From: Treponema sp.
GTDB lineage: Bacteria > Spirochaetota > Spirochaetia > Treponematales > Treponemataceae
DNA: 64,000 nucleotides
NCBI GenBank assembly: GCA_024682655.1
Contig: JAIKYZ010000105.1
Coordinates: forward strand, 1-64,000
Direction of reading: 5' to 3'
Shown here in pieces: positions 34,801 through 43,371 of this stretch. Within the stretch, counting starts at the first letter, position 1. Each line of letters starts with the position of its first letter. Under the pieces are notes generated by a model. The model was not told the origin of the DNA. It saw nothing but the letters and a program-made list of their open reading frames with translations, and ran no database searches. A program made the translations under genes and the position numbers.

Positions 34801-35608
34801 CAAGCTCTCCGCCCATTTTTTGATGTTTATCGTGAAGAAGATTTTTAAATCCAATACATCTAAGGGCATCCTGGGCCTTTGCATCATCTTTTTCTACATA
34901 GTGAATATCATTTGTAACAACAAGAGGAATATTTAACTTGTGGGCCAGATTAATCATTTTTTCGGCAACGATTTTCTGATCTGGAATTCCGTGGTCTTGA
35001 AGTTCAATGTAATAATGATCAGGTCCAAAAAGTTTTGAATATTTTAAGGCTAATTCTTCTGCCTCCTGATCCTTGCCGGCCAGTAAAAGTTGAGGAAGTT
35101 CTCCTTGAATACAGGCCGAAAGACAGATAATTCCTTCATGATATTGTTCCAGAAGTTCCCAGTCTATTCTTGGTTTTCCGTGGTAAAGGGCATTTTCGTC
35201 GCAGAAAGAACGGCTTGAAAGCCAGCACATATTTTCGTAACCCTTTTGATTTTCGCAAAGAAGAATAAGGTGGAAGTAATGGGCTTTACGCGTTCCATCT
35301 TCCCCTTTGTGGGTGTAAGGAACATCATTTTTTTCGTAGTGACTTCCGTAGGCAACGTAAAATTCTTCACCTACGATTGGATTAATTCCATTAACATGGC
35401 AGAGTTTTTCAAAATTCAGGGCACCAAACATATTTCCGTGATCGGTTAATGCAAGAGCAGGCATATTCAGCGCTTTAGCCTTTGCTACAAGTTTGTCCAA
35501 AGTTGCACAGGAATCCAGAAGGGAATAATCTGAGTGGACGTGTAAATGTACAAAGTTTGCTACAGGTGTGCCTTCAGGTGCGGGCGGAAATTCGTGGTAA
35601 TCTGCCAT
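31880..35608 (-). CDS. dnaE: DNA polymerase III alpha subunit
   Basis: Replicative polymerase catalytic subunit, 1242 residues (E. coli about 1160). N-terminal PHP domain (HLHVHSDYSLLDS near 22-34), catalytic Asp motif PDFDVDMDFD near residue 450, GRGSGAGSLVAYA of the palm, helix-hairpin-helix region (GIKGMGESAAQ near 890) and a C-terminal OB fold (near 1090). No exonuclease domain, so it is DnaE1 type rather than PolC. GGAGG ribosome binding site before the ATG at 35608. First gene of a minus-strand group with yggT and recG. Confidence 0.97.
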   Translation of the reverse strand: MADYHEFPPAPEGTPVANFVHLHVHSDYSLLDSCATLDKLVAKAKALNMPALALTDHGNMFGALNFEKLCHVNGINPIVGEEFYVAYGSHYEKNDVPYTHKGEDGTRKAHYFHLILLCENQKGYENMCWLSSRSFCDENALYHGKPRIDWELLEQYHEGIICLSACIQGELPQLLLAGKDQEAEELALKYSKLFGPDHYYIELQDHGIPDQKIVAEKMINLAHKLNIPLVVTNDIHYVEKDDAKAQDALRCIGFKNLLHDKHQKMGGELDLDNWYFKTEEEMRQLFPQCPEAYDNTIKIANMCNLTIKQYTTPELKECLPRFELPKEFQTHGDDYQSDQNDYVKYIVEEGLKKRYKEITPEIRQRADYELNTIFSMGFSGYFLIVWEFINWSKSLYDPVHQCKKHYIPIGPGRGSGAGSLVAYAMTITDIDPFRFGLIFERFLNPERVSMPDFDVDMDFDFRQEIIQHTRDLYGDANVGHIVTFGTLKPKNCIADVGRILGIPLSEVNMLKKCIPDNAKAKLKDAFSEPTEKFPDGGQLIPYKDDPRYQELFELAFKLEGVKRNTGLHASGMVIGLTPLPNWAPVYKDAKTGEVAVQYTMDIIEPCGLVKFDYLGLKTLSLIRYAEDIINKHRKPGEPEFHTDQVSETDEKTFDLFKRGDSVAVFQFESPGMQKILREFQPEKLEDLVALNALYRPGPMDYIPKYMDGKWKPETIEYPDPSLEGLLKETYGVMVYQEQVMKVAQIISGFSLGGADMLRRAMGKKKLDVLMKKKEEFIAGALKNGHTEEHASKIFDIMVPFAGYGFNKSHAAAYSVLAYRTGWLKAHYPAEFMAANLTNEITSTDGLPAYIEEARAMGVAVDPPDVNRSDVIFDVVDGRIVFGLKGIKGMGESAAQTIVNEREENGPYKNFMDFIKRACTRIEKDEEGHERVAVNKKAVEVLIKTGGFDHCGEESGQNLNRPTLLANMENAIDFAMSELADKMKGQGDLFGDLTEEEKAFPDFKYTIVDDLPTMEKLNMEKDCIGIYVSGHPLDDYRKAIERAVTVKSSTIDRIGAEEEAQKKQMAASGAKYWQLKNYGKEYIALGMLSELKEIRNKKGDFMAFGRLSDIEGQIDCTFFTQQWANLKAQLKTGEVYAFKGRVDGSREKPSLIVNEVLDPNQLENHSANSLHIQLTPFFNKEADLSDLKDFLFDNSGSCSVYFHIDTGNNPFVIKANEQMRVATSDEITKHIKDLPFVKEVWTE

Positions 35609-35670
35609 TAATAAAACCTCCAGAGTATTTTATCATTATAACATATATCAATTTTTTCTTTTATACACTT

Positions 35671-36549
35671 CTAATTAAAAGTTCTGAAAAAATCACATTC
35701 ATCATCGTTGCAGTTTTTTGCAATTTCTAATTTTTGATTTAAATGAAAAACGTGACAGGCTTGCAAATCCTCTTTGCTACCGTATATTTTTAATTTAGTA
35801 AGAATTTCTTTTGATGCCAAAAAATCAGAGAAAATTTTTGCCTGGTCCAAAAGAAAATCATTTGGAGCGGAAGTTATAAAAGTTGGAGGGAAATCTTTGC
35901 TGATATAGTTTTTAATTTCCTTTTCTTTTTGAATTGAATTTTTAACTGAACCAAAATAGGCTTTTCCTAAAATTGGATTTTTATCATTATCAATATTGTA
36001 AAGTCCACAGTTGAGGGCTATGGCCTTAGGTTTGACGGCTGGGACCTTAAAATTATATAAGCCTGCATAATCAGGATTTGTAAGGATTGTAGAATAAAAA
36101 TAGGCAAGGTGAGCTCCGGCGCTGTCTCCTACAAAGAATAATCTTTCCAAATCTATATTATATTTTGGGGCGTTTTCTTTTAACCAGCTCATCATAAGGT
36201 TGCAGTCTTCCAGATGTTTAGGATAGCGATTTTCGGGGCTTAATCTGTAGTTAAAATTGATAACTGCAAAATCTCTGCCCGCTAAATCTGCGGCGTAAAA
36301 TTGATAAGTTTCTTTTGTGCCGTAAAAAAATCCTCCGCCATGAAAACTAACAATGCAGGCTAGAGGGGAATCGGCATTTTTTGGAAGATTTATATCAAGA
36401 AGATTCCATTTTTTGTTCGGTCCGTAGGAAATATCTTTAATTAACTGAATATTTTGAGGGATTGTAAAGGATTTATCTCTGTTATAATCATTAATAGCCC
36501 AGTTTTTTCTATATTTATTTGCGATGATTTTTAAAATTGGATTAGTCAT
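35671..36549 (-). CDS. Alpha/beta hydrolase, HSL-type esterase
   Basis: A 292-residue serine esterase of the hormone-sensitive lipase group. HGGG (oxyanion hole, near residue 70) and GDSAGAH (nucleophile serine near 145) are the family signatures; Asp in the APNDFLLDQA region and His in CHVFH complete the triad. No signal peptide, hence cytoplasmic. Substrate unknown, probably short-chain esters or acetylated carbohydrates. A minus-strand TATAAT lies 6 bases before the ATG, with no ribosome binding site. Confidence 0.85.
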   Translation of the reverse strand: MTNPILKIIANKYRKNWAINDYNRDKSFTIPQNIQLIKDISYGPNKKWNLLDINLPKNADSPLACIVSFHGGGFFYGTKETYQFYAADLAGRDFAVINFNYRLSPENRYPKHLEDCNLMMSWLKENAPKYNIDLERLFFVGDSAGAHLAYFYSTILTNPDYAGLYNFKVPAVKPKAIALNCGLYNIDNDKNPILGKAYFGSVKNSIQKEKEIKNYISKDFPPTFITSAPNDFLLDQAKIFSDFLASKEILTKLKIYGSKEDLQACHVFHLNQKLEIAKNCNDDECDFFRTFN

Positions 36550-36555
36550 AAATCT

Positions 36556-36561
36556 ATTATA
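36556..36561 (-). promoter_or_regulatory. -10 box TATAAT, leaderless esterase gene
   Basis: Minus-strand TATAAT followed by 6 bases and the ATG at 36549. Confidence 0.6.
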
Positions 36562-36665
36562 TCATGTTTTTCTACCATTTATTGTATAAATAAGGGCTTT
36601 TCATTAAAATAATAAATTGTATCCCGTCACAAGGGACTAATTATCTCATTAATATCGAGGAAATG

Positions 36666-38246
36666 ATGGAAAACATCAAAGAAGTTCGCGTTAGATACGC
36701 ACCATCACCAACAGGAATGCAGCACATTGGTGGTGTTAGAACAGCATTATTTAATTATCTTTATGCACGCTCAAAGGGTGGAAAATTTATTCTTCGTTTG
36801 GAAGATACAGACCGTACCCGTTATGATGAAAAATATGTAAAGAACCTTTACGACACAATGGCCTGGTTGGGAATTGACTGGGATGAAGGTGGAGATAAGG
36901 GCGGAGAATATGGTCCTTATGTTCAGTCAGAACGTTTTGAACTTTACAAAAAATATGCAGAAGAATTAATCAAAAACGGAGAAGCTTACTATTGTTTCTG
37001 TGATGCAGAAAGACTTGAACGCATCCGTAAGATTCAGACAGAAAATAAAATGGCTCCAGGTTATGATAGAAACTGCCGTCATCTTACTCCAGAAGAAGTT
37101 CAGGAAAAATTGGCAGCAGGAGTACCACACGTAATCCGTCTTAAAGTTCCAATGGAAGGAACAACAAAATTCCACGATCACATTCTTGGCGATATTGAAT
37201 GGAAAAATGAAGATATTTCTCCAGACCCAGTTTTACTTAAATCTGACGGTTTCCCAACTTATCACCTTGCAAATATTGTAGATGATCACTTTATGAAGAT
37301 TTCTCATGTAATGCGCGCTCAGGAGTGGATTCCTTCTACACCTTTACATGTTCAGATGTATCGTTCTTTTGGTTGGGAACATCCTGAATTCTGTCACTTA
37401 CCAATGGTAAATGGTTCAGATGGAAAGAAACTTTCAAAACGTCATGGTTCAACTTCAGTAAATGAATTCCGTGCCAGAGGATATTTACCACAGGCTATCG
37501 TAAATTATGTAGCTATGTTGGGATGTTCTTACGAAGAAGGAAAAGAATTCTACACTTTGGAAGAACTTGCTAAGGCATTTAAACTTGAACATTTGAACAA
37601 GGCTCCAGCCGTATTTGATTACAAAAAACTTGAATATTATAACGCAAACTATATCCGTCAGCTTTCTACAGAAGAATTGTATAAGTGGACTCTTCCATTT
37701 ATTACAGGAACTGGAGATGCTACTTTGGAAATCAACCCAGAAAATCCACAGCCAAAACCAAATGTTGGCCCAGAATTTTCAGGAGTTGCACTTGGCGAAG
37801 ACGGCAGACCATACTGCGTAGACAAGTCAATGAACATGAGTACAGAAGATGTAGAAAAAACACTTATGGGACTTATGCCTTTGATTCAGGAACGCCTAAA
37901 GTTCTTAACCGAAGCCGCCGAAATGGTACACTTCATGTTCACCGAACCAGCCGTTCCACCAGCCGACCAAATCATCCCAAAACGCATCGACGCCGCAAAA
38001 ACTAAGGAAGTTTTGGAAGCCGCTAAAGACTTTGTAAAACAGTGCTTCAAATTAGACCACGAAGCCGCCGAAGAACTAGCCAAATCCAAAGCCGAATCTC
38101 TTGGAATTAAGTTAGGTGATTTTATGATGCCTATTAGAATGGCTGTTACTGGTTCTAGAGTTTCACCTCCACTTATTGGATCAATTCTGGTACTTGGAGA
38201 AGAAAGATCATTGGCAAGAATTGAGAAGACTTTAGCAACCCTGTAG
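36666..38246 (+). CDS. gltX: Glutamyl-tRNA synthetase
   Basis: Charges tRNA-Glu. About 526 residues; class I signature PSPTGMQHIGG near the N-terminus and KLSKRHG near residue 260 (KMSKS equivalent). The second ATG (36666) is preferred because CGAGG (36656-36660) is 5 bases before it and only 2 before the first ATG at 36663. It contains a roughly 55-residue insertion between catalytic and anticodon-binding parts (about 345-400). Bases about 37880-38105 use codons unlike the rest (CAA for Gln, many GCC and CGC), suggesting a mosaic. The last 39 codons are repeated downstream. Confidence 0.94.
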   Translation: MENIKEVRVRYAPSPTGMQHIGGVRTALFNYLYARSKGGKFILRLEDTDRTRYDEKYVKNLYDTMAWLGIDWDEGGDKGGEYGPYVQSERFELYKKYAEELIKNGEAYYCFCDAERLERIRKIQTENKMAPGYDRNCRHLTPEEVQEKLAAGVPHVIRLKVPMEGTTKFHDHILGDIEWKNEDISPDPVLLKSDGFPTYHLANIVDDHFMKISHVMRAQEWIPSTPLHVQMYRSFGWEHPEFCHLPMVNGSDGKKLSKRHGSTSVNEFRARGYLPQAIVNYVAMLGCSYEEGKEFYTLEELAKAFKLEHLNKAPAVFDYKKLEYYNANYIRQLSTEELYKWTLPFITGTGDATLEINPENPQPKPNVGPEFSGVALGEDGRPYCVDKSMNMSTEDVEKTLMGLMPLIQERLKFLTEAAEMVHFMFTEPAVPPADQIIPKRIDAAKTKEVLEAAKDFVKQCFKLDHEAAEELAKSKAESLGIKLGDFMMPIRMAVTGSRVSPPLIGSILVLGEERSLARIEKTLATL

Positions 38247-38263
38247 AGTGGAGATTTCATGAC
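38126..38263 (+). repeat. 138-bp direct repeat, copy 1 (3' end of gltX)
   Basis: Matches 38331-38468 with a constant offset of 205 bases and no indel. The differences in the coding part are all synonymous. Confidence 0.95.
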
Positions 38264-38330
38264 GCACACTGCGCGCGAGCGCAGCTATATAATAAATTTC
38301 CATAAAGCGCCCGACCTGCTTGTCAGGTCG
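38264..38330. repeat. 67-bp GC-rich double-palindrome insert
   Basis: Lies between the two gltX 3' ends. It has two perfect hairpins: CTGCGC-GCGA-GCGCAG (GNRA-type loop) and CGACCTG-CTTGT-CAGGTCG. Its base composition is far richer in GC than the region. It resembles a REP-type or mobile-element scar. No coding capacity. Confidence 0.8.
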
Positions 38331-38468
38331 GATGCCTATTAGAATGGCTGTTACTGGTTCTAGAGTTTCCCCTCCACTTATCGGATCAATTTTGGTTCTT
38401 GGCGAGGAACGTTCTCTGGCAAGAATTGAGAAGACTTTAGCAACCCTGTAGAGCGGAGATTTTATGAC
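38331..38468 (+). pseudogene. Duplicate gltX 3' fragment (39 codons)
   Basis: From the ATG at 38332 to the stop at 38451 it encodes MPIRMAVTGSRVSPP and onward, the same 39 residues as the end of GltX. About ten base changes are all silent. No ribosome binding site suggests it is not translated. The native-looking terminator follows this copy, so it may be the resident 3' end, with the full gene arriving by recombination. Confidence 0.8.
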
Positions 38469-38503
38469 AAAGGTGGTTCATTTTTGAACCGCCTTTTTTT
38501 TAT
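38469..38503 (+). terminator. Terminator after the gltX duplicate
   Basis: AGGTGGTTC pairs with GAACCGCCT around a short T-rich loop, followed by eight or more T. The 38247-38568 interval holds only this terminator, the repeat copies and the palindrome insert. Confidence 0.9.
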
Positions 38504-38568
38504 CCCGGGTGGATTAACTCTCTTTTTTTATAATATAATTTATCTAAAATACTTATGGAGTTACTCTT

Positions 38569-39423
38569 ATGATTAAGAAACGCCCACTTGCCTTTTTGGT
38601 AATCCTTTTAGTTTATATTCTTGCTTCAATTTGTGGACTTTTTGCCTACAATTTCTTTTCAGCTCCAGAGGGCCCGGCTCTTTCCTACCAGTTATCACTT
38701 TTTCTGGCCGATGTAATTGCCACTTTCCTTGTTTTTATTTTCAGCCTTATTTTTAAAAACGCCTCAGTTTACGATCCCTATTGGAGTGTTCAGCCACCAG
38801 TAATACTTGCCTTTGCAATAATTAAAATAGGACAGGCAAATCTTCTGGGCTGGCTTTTATTTGCCGCTGTTTTATTCTGGGCCCTGCGCCTTACTGCAAA
38901 CTGGGCTTATAATTTCAAGAGTTTTGAATATCAGGACTGGCGATATGTGATGTTAAAAGAAAAATCAGGAATCTTTTATCCTTTGGTGAATTTTTTTGGA
39001 ATTCATCTTTTTCCTACAATTGTTGTTTACCTTTGTGTTCTTCCTGCTTTTACAGCCCTTCACCAAAAAGCAGAATTTAAGCCACTTCTTTTGATTTTTA
39101 TAATTCTTTCTTTCCTGTCGGCAATTGTACAGGGAATAGCAGATATTCAGATGCATAAATTCCGAAATTCCGGGGCTTCTGGCTTTAATCGTATTGGACT
39201 TTGGAAACATGGCCGTCATCCAAATTATGCCTGCGAAATTTTGATGTGGTGGGGAATTGGACTTGCTTCTGTAATTTCTCTGGGCGGTCAATATTGGCTT
39301 TTAGCAGGAGCCTTAATCAACACACTTATGTTTTTATTCATCAGTATCCCAATGGCCGAAAAACGTCAGTCCCGAAAAGCTGGTTTTGAAGAATATAAAA
39401 AGGAAACAAGAATCTTCTTCTAG
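38569..39423 (+). CDS. DUF1295 (steroid 5-alpha-reductase-like) membrane protein
   Basis: A 284-residue integral membrane protein with seven or so hydrophobic segments. The C-terminal GLWKHGRHPNYACEILMWWGIG and FEEYKKETRIFF are the signature of DUF1295 and related reductase or methyltransferase-like proteins, where this part binds NADPH or SAM. The substrate is unknown; bacterial steroids are unlikely. GGAGTT ribosome binding site. Followed after 8 bases by a phosphatase gene, so the two form an operon. Confidence 0.8.
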   Translation: MIKKRPLAFLVILLVYILASICGLFAYNFFSAPEGPALSYQLSLFLADVIATFLVFIFSLIFKNASVYDPYWSVQPPVILAFAIIKIGQANLLGWLLFAAVLFWALRLTANWAYNFKSFEYQDWRYVMLKEKSGIFYPLVNFFGIHLFPTIVVYLCVLPAFTALHQKAEFKPLLLIFIILSFLSAIVQGIADIQMHKFRNSGASGFNRIGLWKHGRHPNYACEILMWWGIGLASVISLGGQYWLLAGALINTLMFLFISIPMAEKRQSRKAGFEEYKKETRIFF

Positions 39424-39431
39424 GAGTTTAT

Positions 39432-39884
39432 ATGATTAAAATTCTTTTTATTTGTCACGGAAATATTTGTCGTTCACCAATGGCTGAATTTGTAATGAAA
39501 GACCTTGTGAATAAAGCAGGCCTTGAATCAGAATTTGTAATTGAATCAGCCGCTACAAGTCGTGAAGAAATTGGAAATGATATCCACCGTGGTACCCGTC
39601 AAAAACTTCTAGAGGAAAATATTCCTTTTACCCGACGTGCTGCCAGACAAATCAAACCTGCAGACTACGATAATTATGATTACTTGATTGCAATGGATGA
39701 AGAAAATCTTTATTACATGAACAGAATGTGGGCCCCAGATCCTCAAGGTAAAATACATTCACTTTTAACTTTTGCAGGAAAAAATCGAGATATTGCCGAT
39801 CCCTGGTACACTGGAAATTTTGATCAGACTTTTTTGGATGTAATGGAAGGTTGTCAGGCTTTTTTAGAAAAACTCAAAAAATAA
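39432..39884 (+). CDS. Low-molecular-weight protein tyrosine phosphatase
   Basis: A 150-residue cytoplasmic phosphatase. The P-loop CHGNICRS (C8 nucleophile, R14) is at the N-terminus and the general acid is in ADPWYTG near residue 121. It keeps the usual small size. Possible substrates are phosphotyrosine proteins or arginine phosphate; no tyrosine kinase gene is in the window. Overlaps nothing; GGAG ribosome binding site lies in the 8-base gap after the DUF1295 gene. Confidence 0.92.
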   Translation: MIKILFICHGNICRSPMAEFVMKDLVNKAGLESEFVIESAATSREEIGNDIHRGTRQKLLEENIPFTRRAARQIKPADYDNYDYLIAMDEENLYYMNRMWAPDPQGKIHSLLTFAGKNRDIADPWYTGNFDQTFLDVMEGCQAFLEKLKK

Positions 39885-39907
39885 TAAAAAAAATACAATT
39901 ATACAAT

Positions 39908-39950
39908 TTCCCCGTTGAAACTTACTAGAGATTTTGACGGGGATTTTTTA
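39908..39950 (+). terminator. Rho-independent terminator
   Basis: TCCCCGT pairs with ACGGGGA, followed by TTTTTTA. It ends the DUF1295-phosphatase pair. Confidence 0.85.
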
Positions 39951-39974
39951 TTATAAGGCAAAACTGGAGGTTTT

Positions 39975-41003
39975 ATGGAAACTTGGTATGGATTTAATGT
40001 TCTGTGGTTATTTAGCGCAGGTGGAAAAGAGCCTTTTGTAGATCCTAGATTTATCAGAATAGATGAACATGAATTGGATTTTATGGCAAAAATGGGTTGT
40101 AATTTTATTAGAGTTCCAACCGATTACAGATTTTTTGTTCATGATTTTAAATATGATCAGTATGACGAAGCAATGTTAAAGATTTTGGATAAAGCTGTAG
40201 AGGCAGTTGTTTCAAGAGGTCTTCATTGCAGTCTTAATGTTCACCGTGGACCTGGTTATTGTATCAACGGAAATGAATTTGAAAGAGATAATCTTTGGAC
40301 AGATAAAATTGCCCAGGATGCTTTTACTAATCTTTGGACAATGTTTGCAAAAAGATATGCTTCTTACACTCCAGACCAACTGAGTTTTGATTTATTAAAT
40401 GAACCTCCAAGTCCAGGTCAGTATGGGCTTACAAGAGAAAATCATAAAGAAATCATGAAAAGAGTTTCTACCGCTATCAGAAAAGTTAGTCCAGACCGTC
40501 CAGTAATTTGTGATGGTTTGAGTGGTGGACACGTTGCCGCTCCTGAACTTTCAGATTTAAATGTAATTATGAGTGGTCGTGGTTATACTCCAATGAAATT
40601 AACTCACTGGCATGCAGAATGGAATCAGAAAATTGGTTCTTTTGAATGGCCTTATCCAGAATATCCTGGAATGAAAGCCGATGGTCAGATCTGGAATAGA
40701 CAGGCTTTGCGTGATTTTTATAAACCTTGGAAAGAAATGGCAGATTCAGGCTGTAAAGTTCATATTGGAGAAGCAGGTTGTTACAACAAAGTAAAAAACG
40801 AAACTGCTCTTGCCTGGTATAAAGATTTCTTTGGCGTTTGTAATGAATTAGGATTTGGATATGCCCTGTGGAATTTCCGGGGTGCCTTTGGAATTGCAGA
40901 ACACCGCCGGGAAAATACCCACTGGGAAACAATGGACGGCTTTATTGTAGATAAAGATTTGTACGAACTTTTTATTGCCGGTATGAAAGGTCAGCTTAAG
41001 TAA
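39975..41003 (+). CDS. Glycoside hydrolase family 5 (cellulase-like), cytoplasmic
   Basis: A 342-residue TIM-barrel hydrolase. The acid/base glutamate is E143 in FDLLNEPPSP and the nucleophile is E266 in KVHIGEAGCY. RVPTDYRFF, LNVHRGPGY and LTHWHAEW fit the conserved barrel positions of GH5. Substrate could be beta-glucan, mannan or an oligosaccharide. There is no signal peptide or binding module, which suggests intracellular processing of imported oligosaccharides. GGAGG ribosome binding site. The stop is 2 bases from the end of convergent argB, with no terminator between. Confidence 0.88.
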   Translation: METWYGFNVLWLFSAGGKEPFVDPRFIRIDEHELDFMAKMGCNFIRVPTDYRFFVHDFKYDQYDEAMLKILDKAVEAVVSRGLHCSLNVHRGPGYCINGNEFERDNLWTDKIAQDAFTNLWTMFAKRYASYTPDQLSFDLLNEPPSPGQYGLTRENHKEIMKRVSTAIRKVSPDRPVICDGLSGGHVAAPELSDLNVIMSGRGYTPMKLTHWHAEWNQKIGSFEWPYPEYPGMKADGQIWNRQALRDFYKPWKEMADSGCKVHIGEAGCYNKVKNETALAWYKDFFGVCNELGFGYALWNFRGAFGIAEHRRENTHWETMDGFIVDKDLYELFIAGMKGQLK

Positions 41004-41005
41004 AG

Positions 41006-41881
41006 TTAGTAAATCATTGTACCAATACCGCGGTCGCTGAACATTTCAATTAAGAGGGAATGTGGAACGCGGCCATCGATTATATGAGTTCTTGGAACTC
41101 CTCCTTCCAGGGCAGTAAGGCAGCAGTCAATTTTTGGAATCATTCCAGAAGAAATAATTCCTGTTGCCTTTAATGAACCAATGGCAGTTTTTTCAATTCT
41201 CTTAATCAATGAAGAAGGGTCGTCTAATTTTCGTAAAACTCCAGGAACATTTGTGAGTTGTACAAATTTTTCGGCCTTTAATGCAACTGCAATCTTTGCC
41301 GCTGCGGTATCTGCGTTGATATTATAATTAGAGGAATCTCCATCTTCTCCAAGAGCAACAGTAGAAACTACGGGAATAAATCCTTCGTCCAATAAAGAAG
41401 TTAGAATTGCAGGGTTTACTTCTGTAACATCACCTACAAATCCCAAATCTTTTTCAGTTTTTTTAGCTCTTAAAAGTCCTGAATCAACCCCAGAAAGTCC
41501 AACTGCTTTTCCGCCTTTTTGTAAAAGAAGTCCTACAATTTCTTTGTTTAATTTACCGGTAAGAACCATCTGAACAATTTCCATTGTCTCGGCATCTGTA
41601 TAACGCAAACCGTCAATGAATTTTGATTCTTTACCCACTTTATCAAGCATCTTATTTATTTCTGGTCCACCGCCGTGAACTAAAACTACTTTAACTCCGA
41701 TTGTACTCAAAAGAACAATGTCTTCCATTACTGCGGCTTTTAATTCTTCGTTTAACATGGCATTTCCACCATATTTTACAACTACGATTTTTCCACACCA
41801 GTTCTTAAAATAAGGAAGGGCTTCTACAAGAACTGTAGACCATTGTTCTGTTGATAAATTCTGATTGTTTGATTCGCTCAT
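41006..41881 (-). CDS. argB: Acetylglutamate kinase
   Basis: Second step of arginine synthesis: phosphorylates N-acetylglutamate. The 291-residue amino acid kinase has [20 protein letters not shown] and the C-terminal [16 protein letters not shown]. An N-terminal helix of about 20 residues, as seen in arginine-inhibited hexameric forms, is present, so feedback by arginine is possible. AAGGGA ribosome binding site. Cotranscribed with argJ, 31 bases downstream of it. Confidence 0.96.
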   Translation of the reverse strand: MSESNNQNLSTEQWSTVLVEALPYFKNWCGKIVVVKYGGNAMLNEELKAAVMEDIVLLSTIGVKVVLVHGGGPEINKMLDKVGKESKFIDGLRYTDAETMEIVQMVLTGKLNKEIVGLLLQKGGKAVGLSGVDSGLLRAKKTEKDLGFVGDVTEVNPAILTSLLDEGFIPVVSTVALGEDGDSSNYNINADTAAAKIAVALKAEKFVQLTNVPGVLRKLDDPSSLIKRIEKTAIGSLKATGIISSGMIPKIDCCLTALEGGVPRTHIIDGRVPHSLLIEMFSDRGIGTMIY

Positions 41882-41912
41882 TTTTATTCCCTTAAAACTT
41901 AATTTTTTTTGT

Positions 41913-43190
41913 TTAAGTTCTGTAATCTCCGTTGATTTTTACATAATCGTAAGTAAGATCACAACCCCAGGCTGTACCGCTGGCATTTCCATCTTTACAT
42001 TCTACAAGAATTTCTACGGCTTCTTCGCTCATGACTTTTTTTGCTAATTCTTCGTCAAATTCTAATGGAACGCCATCTTTGTAAACTTGTACGGAATTTT
42101 CTCCGTGAACCTGGAAATCTTCGTAATCTTCAAAATATCTTTTTGAATCTGTCTTACTTGTAAACCAAATGCTTGTTGTATCCGGATTAAAATCTAATCC
42201 ACTGTAACCCATGGCACATAAGATTCTACCAAAGTTTGCATCTGCTCCAAACATTGCCGCTTTTACAAGACTTGAACAGATGATTTCTTTTGCAAGGGCT
42301 CTGGCTGTTTCTACGTCTTTTGCTCCATTTACATTACATTCAACTAATCTTGTAGCACCTTCGCCGTCTGCAGCGATTTTTTTTGCCATTATTGTGTTTA
42401 ATTTATTTAAGGCAGAAAGGAAAGTTTGGTAATCTGAATCTTCTTCTGTAATTTCTTTATTTCCGGCCAAACCGTTAGCCATGATTGTCAAAGTATCGTT
42501 TGTAGAAGTGTCTCCGTCTACGCTAACACAGTTGTAAGTTCCTAAAATAGAAGAGTGGAGGGCTTTATCCAGCATTTTTGAAGAAATTGCACAGTCTGTT
42601 GTAATAAAACTAAGCATGGTTCCCATATTGATGTGAATCATTCCGGAACCTTTACACATTGTACCCATTCTGCAGACTTTTCCGCCAACTTCAAATTCAA
42701 GGGCACATTCTTTGTAGTGGGTATCGGTAGTCATAATTGCAAGTCTTGCTTCTTCATTACCTTTTTTATTTAACCCATCTTTTAATAGCTGGATATTGTC
42801 TTCTACCTTTGTTACATCAAACTGAGCGCCAATAACTCCTGTGGAATAAGTAATTACATCCTGGCATTTTATTCCCAGTACCTTTGCTGCGGCTTTTGCC
42901 ATTCTTAAAGCATTTTCGGCCCCCTGAGCACCTGTACAAGTATTAGCATTTCCACTAATTTCGATTGCGGCCTGGGCCTTTCCATCTGCAAGGTGTTTTT
43001 TAGCAAGTTTTACACTTTCAGATTGAACTTTATTCTGTGTAAAAACTCCTGCGGCATTACATGGAACTTCTGAATAAACTAAAGCAGTATCGTTGATTTT
43101 TCTGCTGGCCTTAATACCAACTCTAATTCCATTTGCGGTAAAACCTTGAGGAGCACATACACCGCCATTAATAAATTTAATTTCACTCAT
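41913..43190 (-). CDS. argJ: Glutamate N-acetyltransferase / ornithine acetyltransferase
   Basis: Transfers acetyl from N-acetylornithine to glutamate, and may also make acetylglutamate from acetyl-CoA; this closes the acetyl cycle of arginine synthesis. The 425-residue precursor is self-cleaved before the Thr in the [12 protein letters not shown] motif (family cleaves before T; here [12 protein letters not shown] or the [15 protein letters not shown] ATMLSF region must be located experimentally). [10 protein letters not shown] is the substrate-binding loop. AGGAA ribosome binding site. Two ARG-box-like operators lie just upstream. Confidence 0.94.
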   Translation of the reverse strand: MSEIKFINGGVCAPQGFTANGIRVGIKASRKINDTALVYSEVPCNAAGVFTQNKVQSESVKLAKKHLADGKAQAAIEISGNANTCTGAQGAENALRMAKAAAKVLGIKCQDVITYSTGVIGAQFDVTKVEDNIQLLKDGLNKKGNEEARLAIMTTDTHYKECALEFEVGGKVCRMGTMCKGSGMIHINMGTMLSFITTDCAISSKMLDKALHSSILGTYNCVSVDGDTSTNDTLTIMANGLAGNKEITEEDSDYQTFLSALNKLNTIMAKKIAADGEGATRLVECNVNGAKDVETARALAKEIICSSLVKAAMFGADANFGRILCAMGYSGLDFNPDTTSIWFTSKTDSKRYFEDYEDFQVHGENSVQVYKDGVPLEFDEELAKKVMSEEAVEILVECKDGNASGTAWGCDLTYDYVKINGDYRT

Positions 43191-43201
43191 TTTTATTTCC
43201 T

Positions 43202-43240
43202 AATGCATATTTATGCATTTTTTATGAATATTTATACAAA
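43202..43240 (-). promoter_or_regulatory. Tandem ARG-box-like operators before argJ
   Basis: TGCATATTTATGCA (43204-43217) and TGAATATTTATACA (43225-43238) resemble the ArgR half-site palindrome TGAATAATTATTCA. Their centres are 21 bases apart, the spacing of paired 18-base ARG boxes with a 3-base gap. A minus-strand TATACT at 43248-43243 puts the start of transcription inside the first box, a repressor position. Confidence 0.65.
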
Positions 43241-43290
43241 CAAGTATAGCAAGTTAGCAGAGCTTTGTGAATATCTTTTAAATCCTTTAA

Positions 43291-43371
43291 AAATACGTCT
43301 AGTCAAGGCACGCTACGCTCAAAGCCTTGACACAGCCGTTTTTAGGGTTTGTAATAAACCCTAAATAAAAG
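43291..43371. repeat. Dispersed palindromic repeat, copy B
   Basis: Reverse-complement match to 9937-10018 over about 80 bases with a few changes in the GC-rich loop. Both hairpins are kept: GTCAAGGC/GCCTTGAC and AGGGTTT/AAACCCT. Placed between the deacetylase stop and argJ. Confidence 0.85.

Noticed and set aside
38332..38451. 39-codon small gene
   Set aside because: It equals the GltX C-terminus and has no ribosome binding site; best seen as a duplicated fragment.
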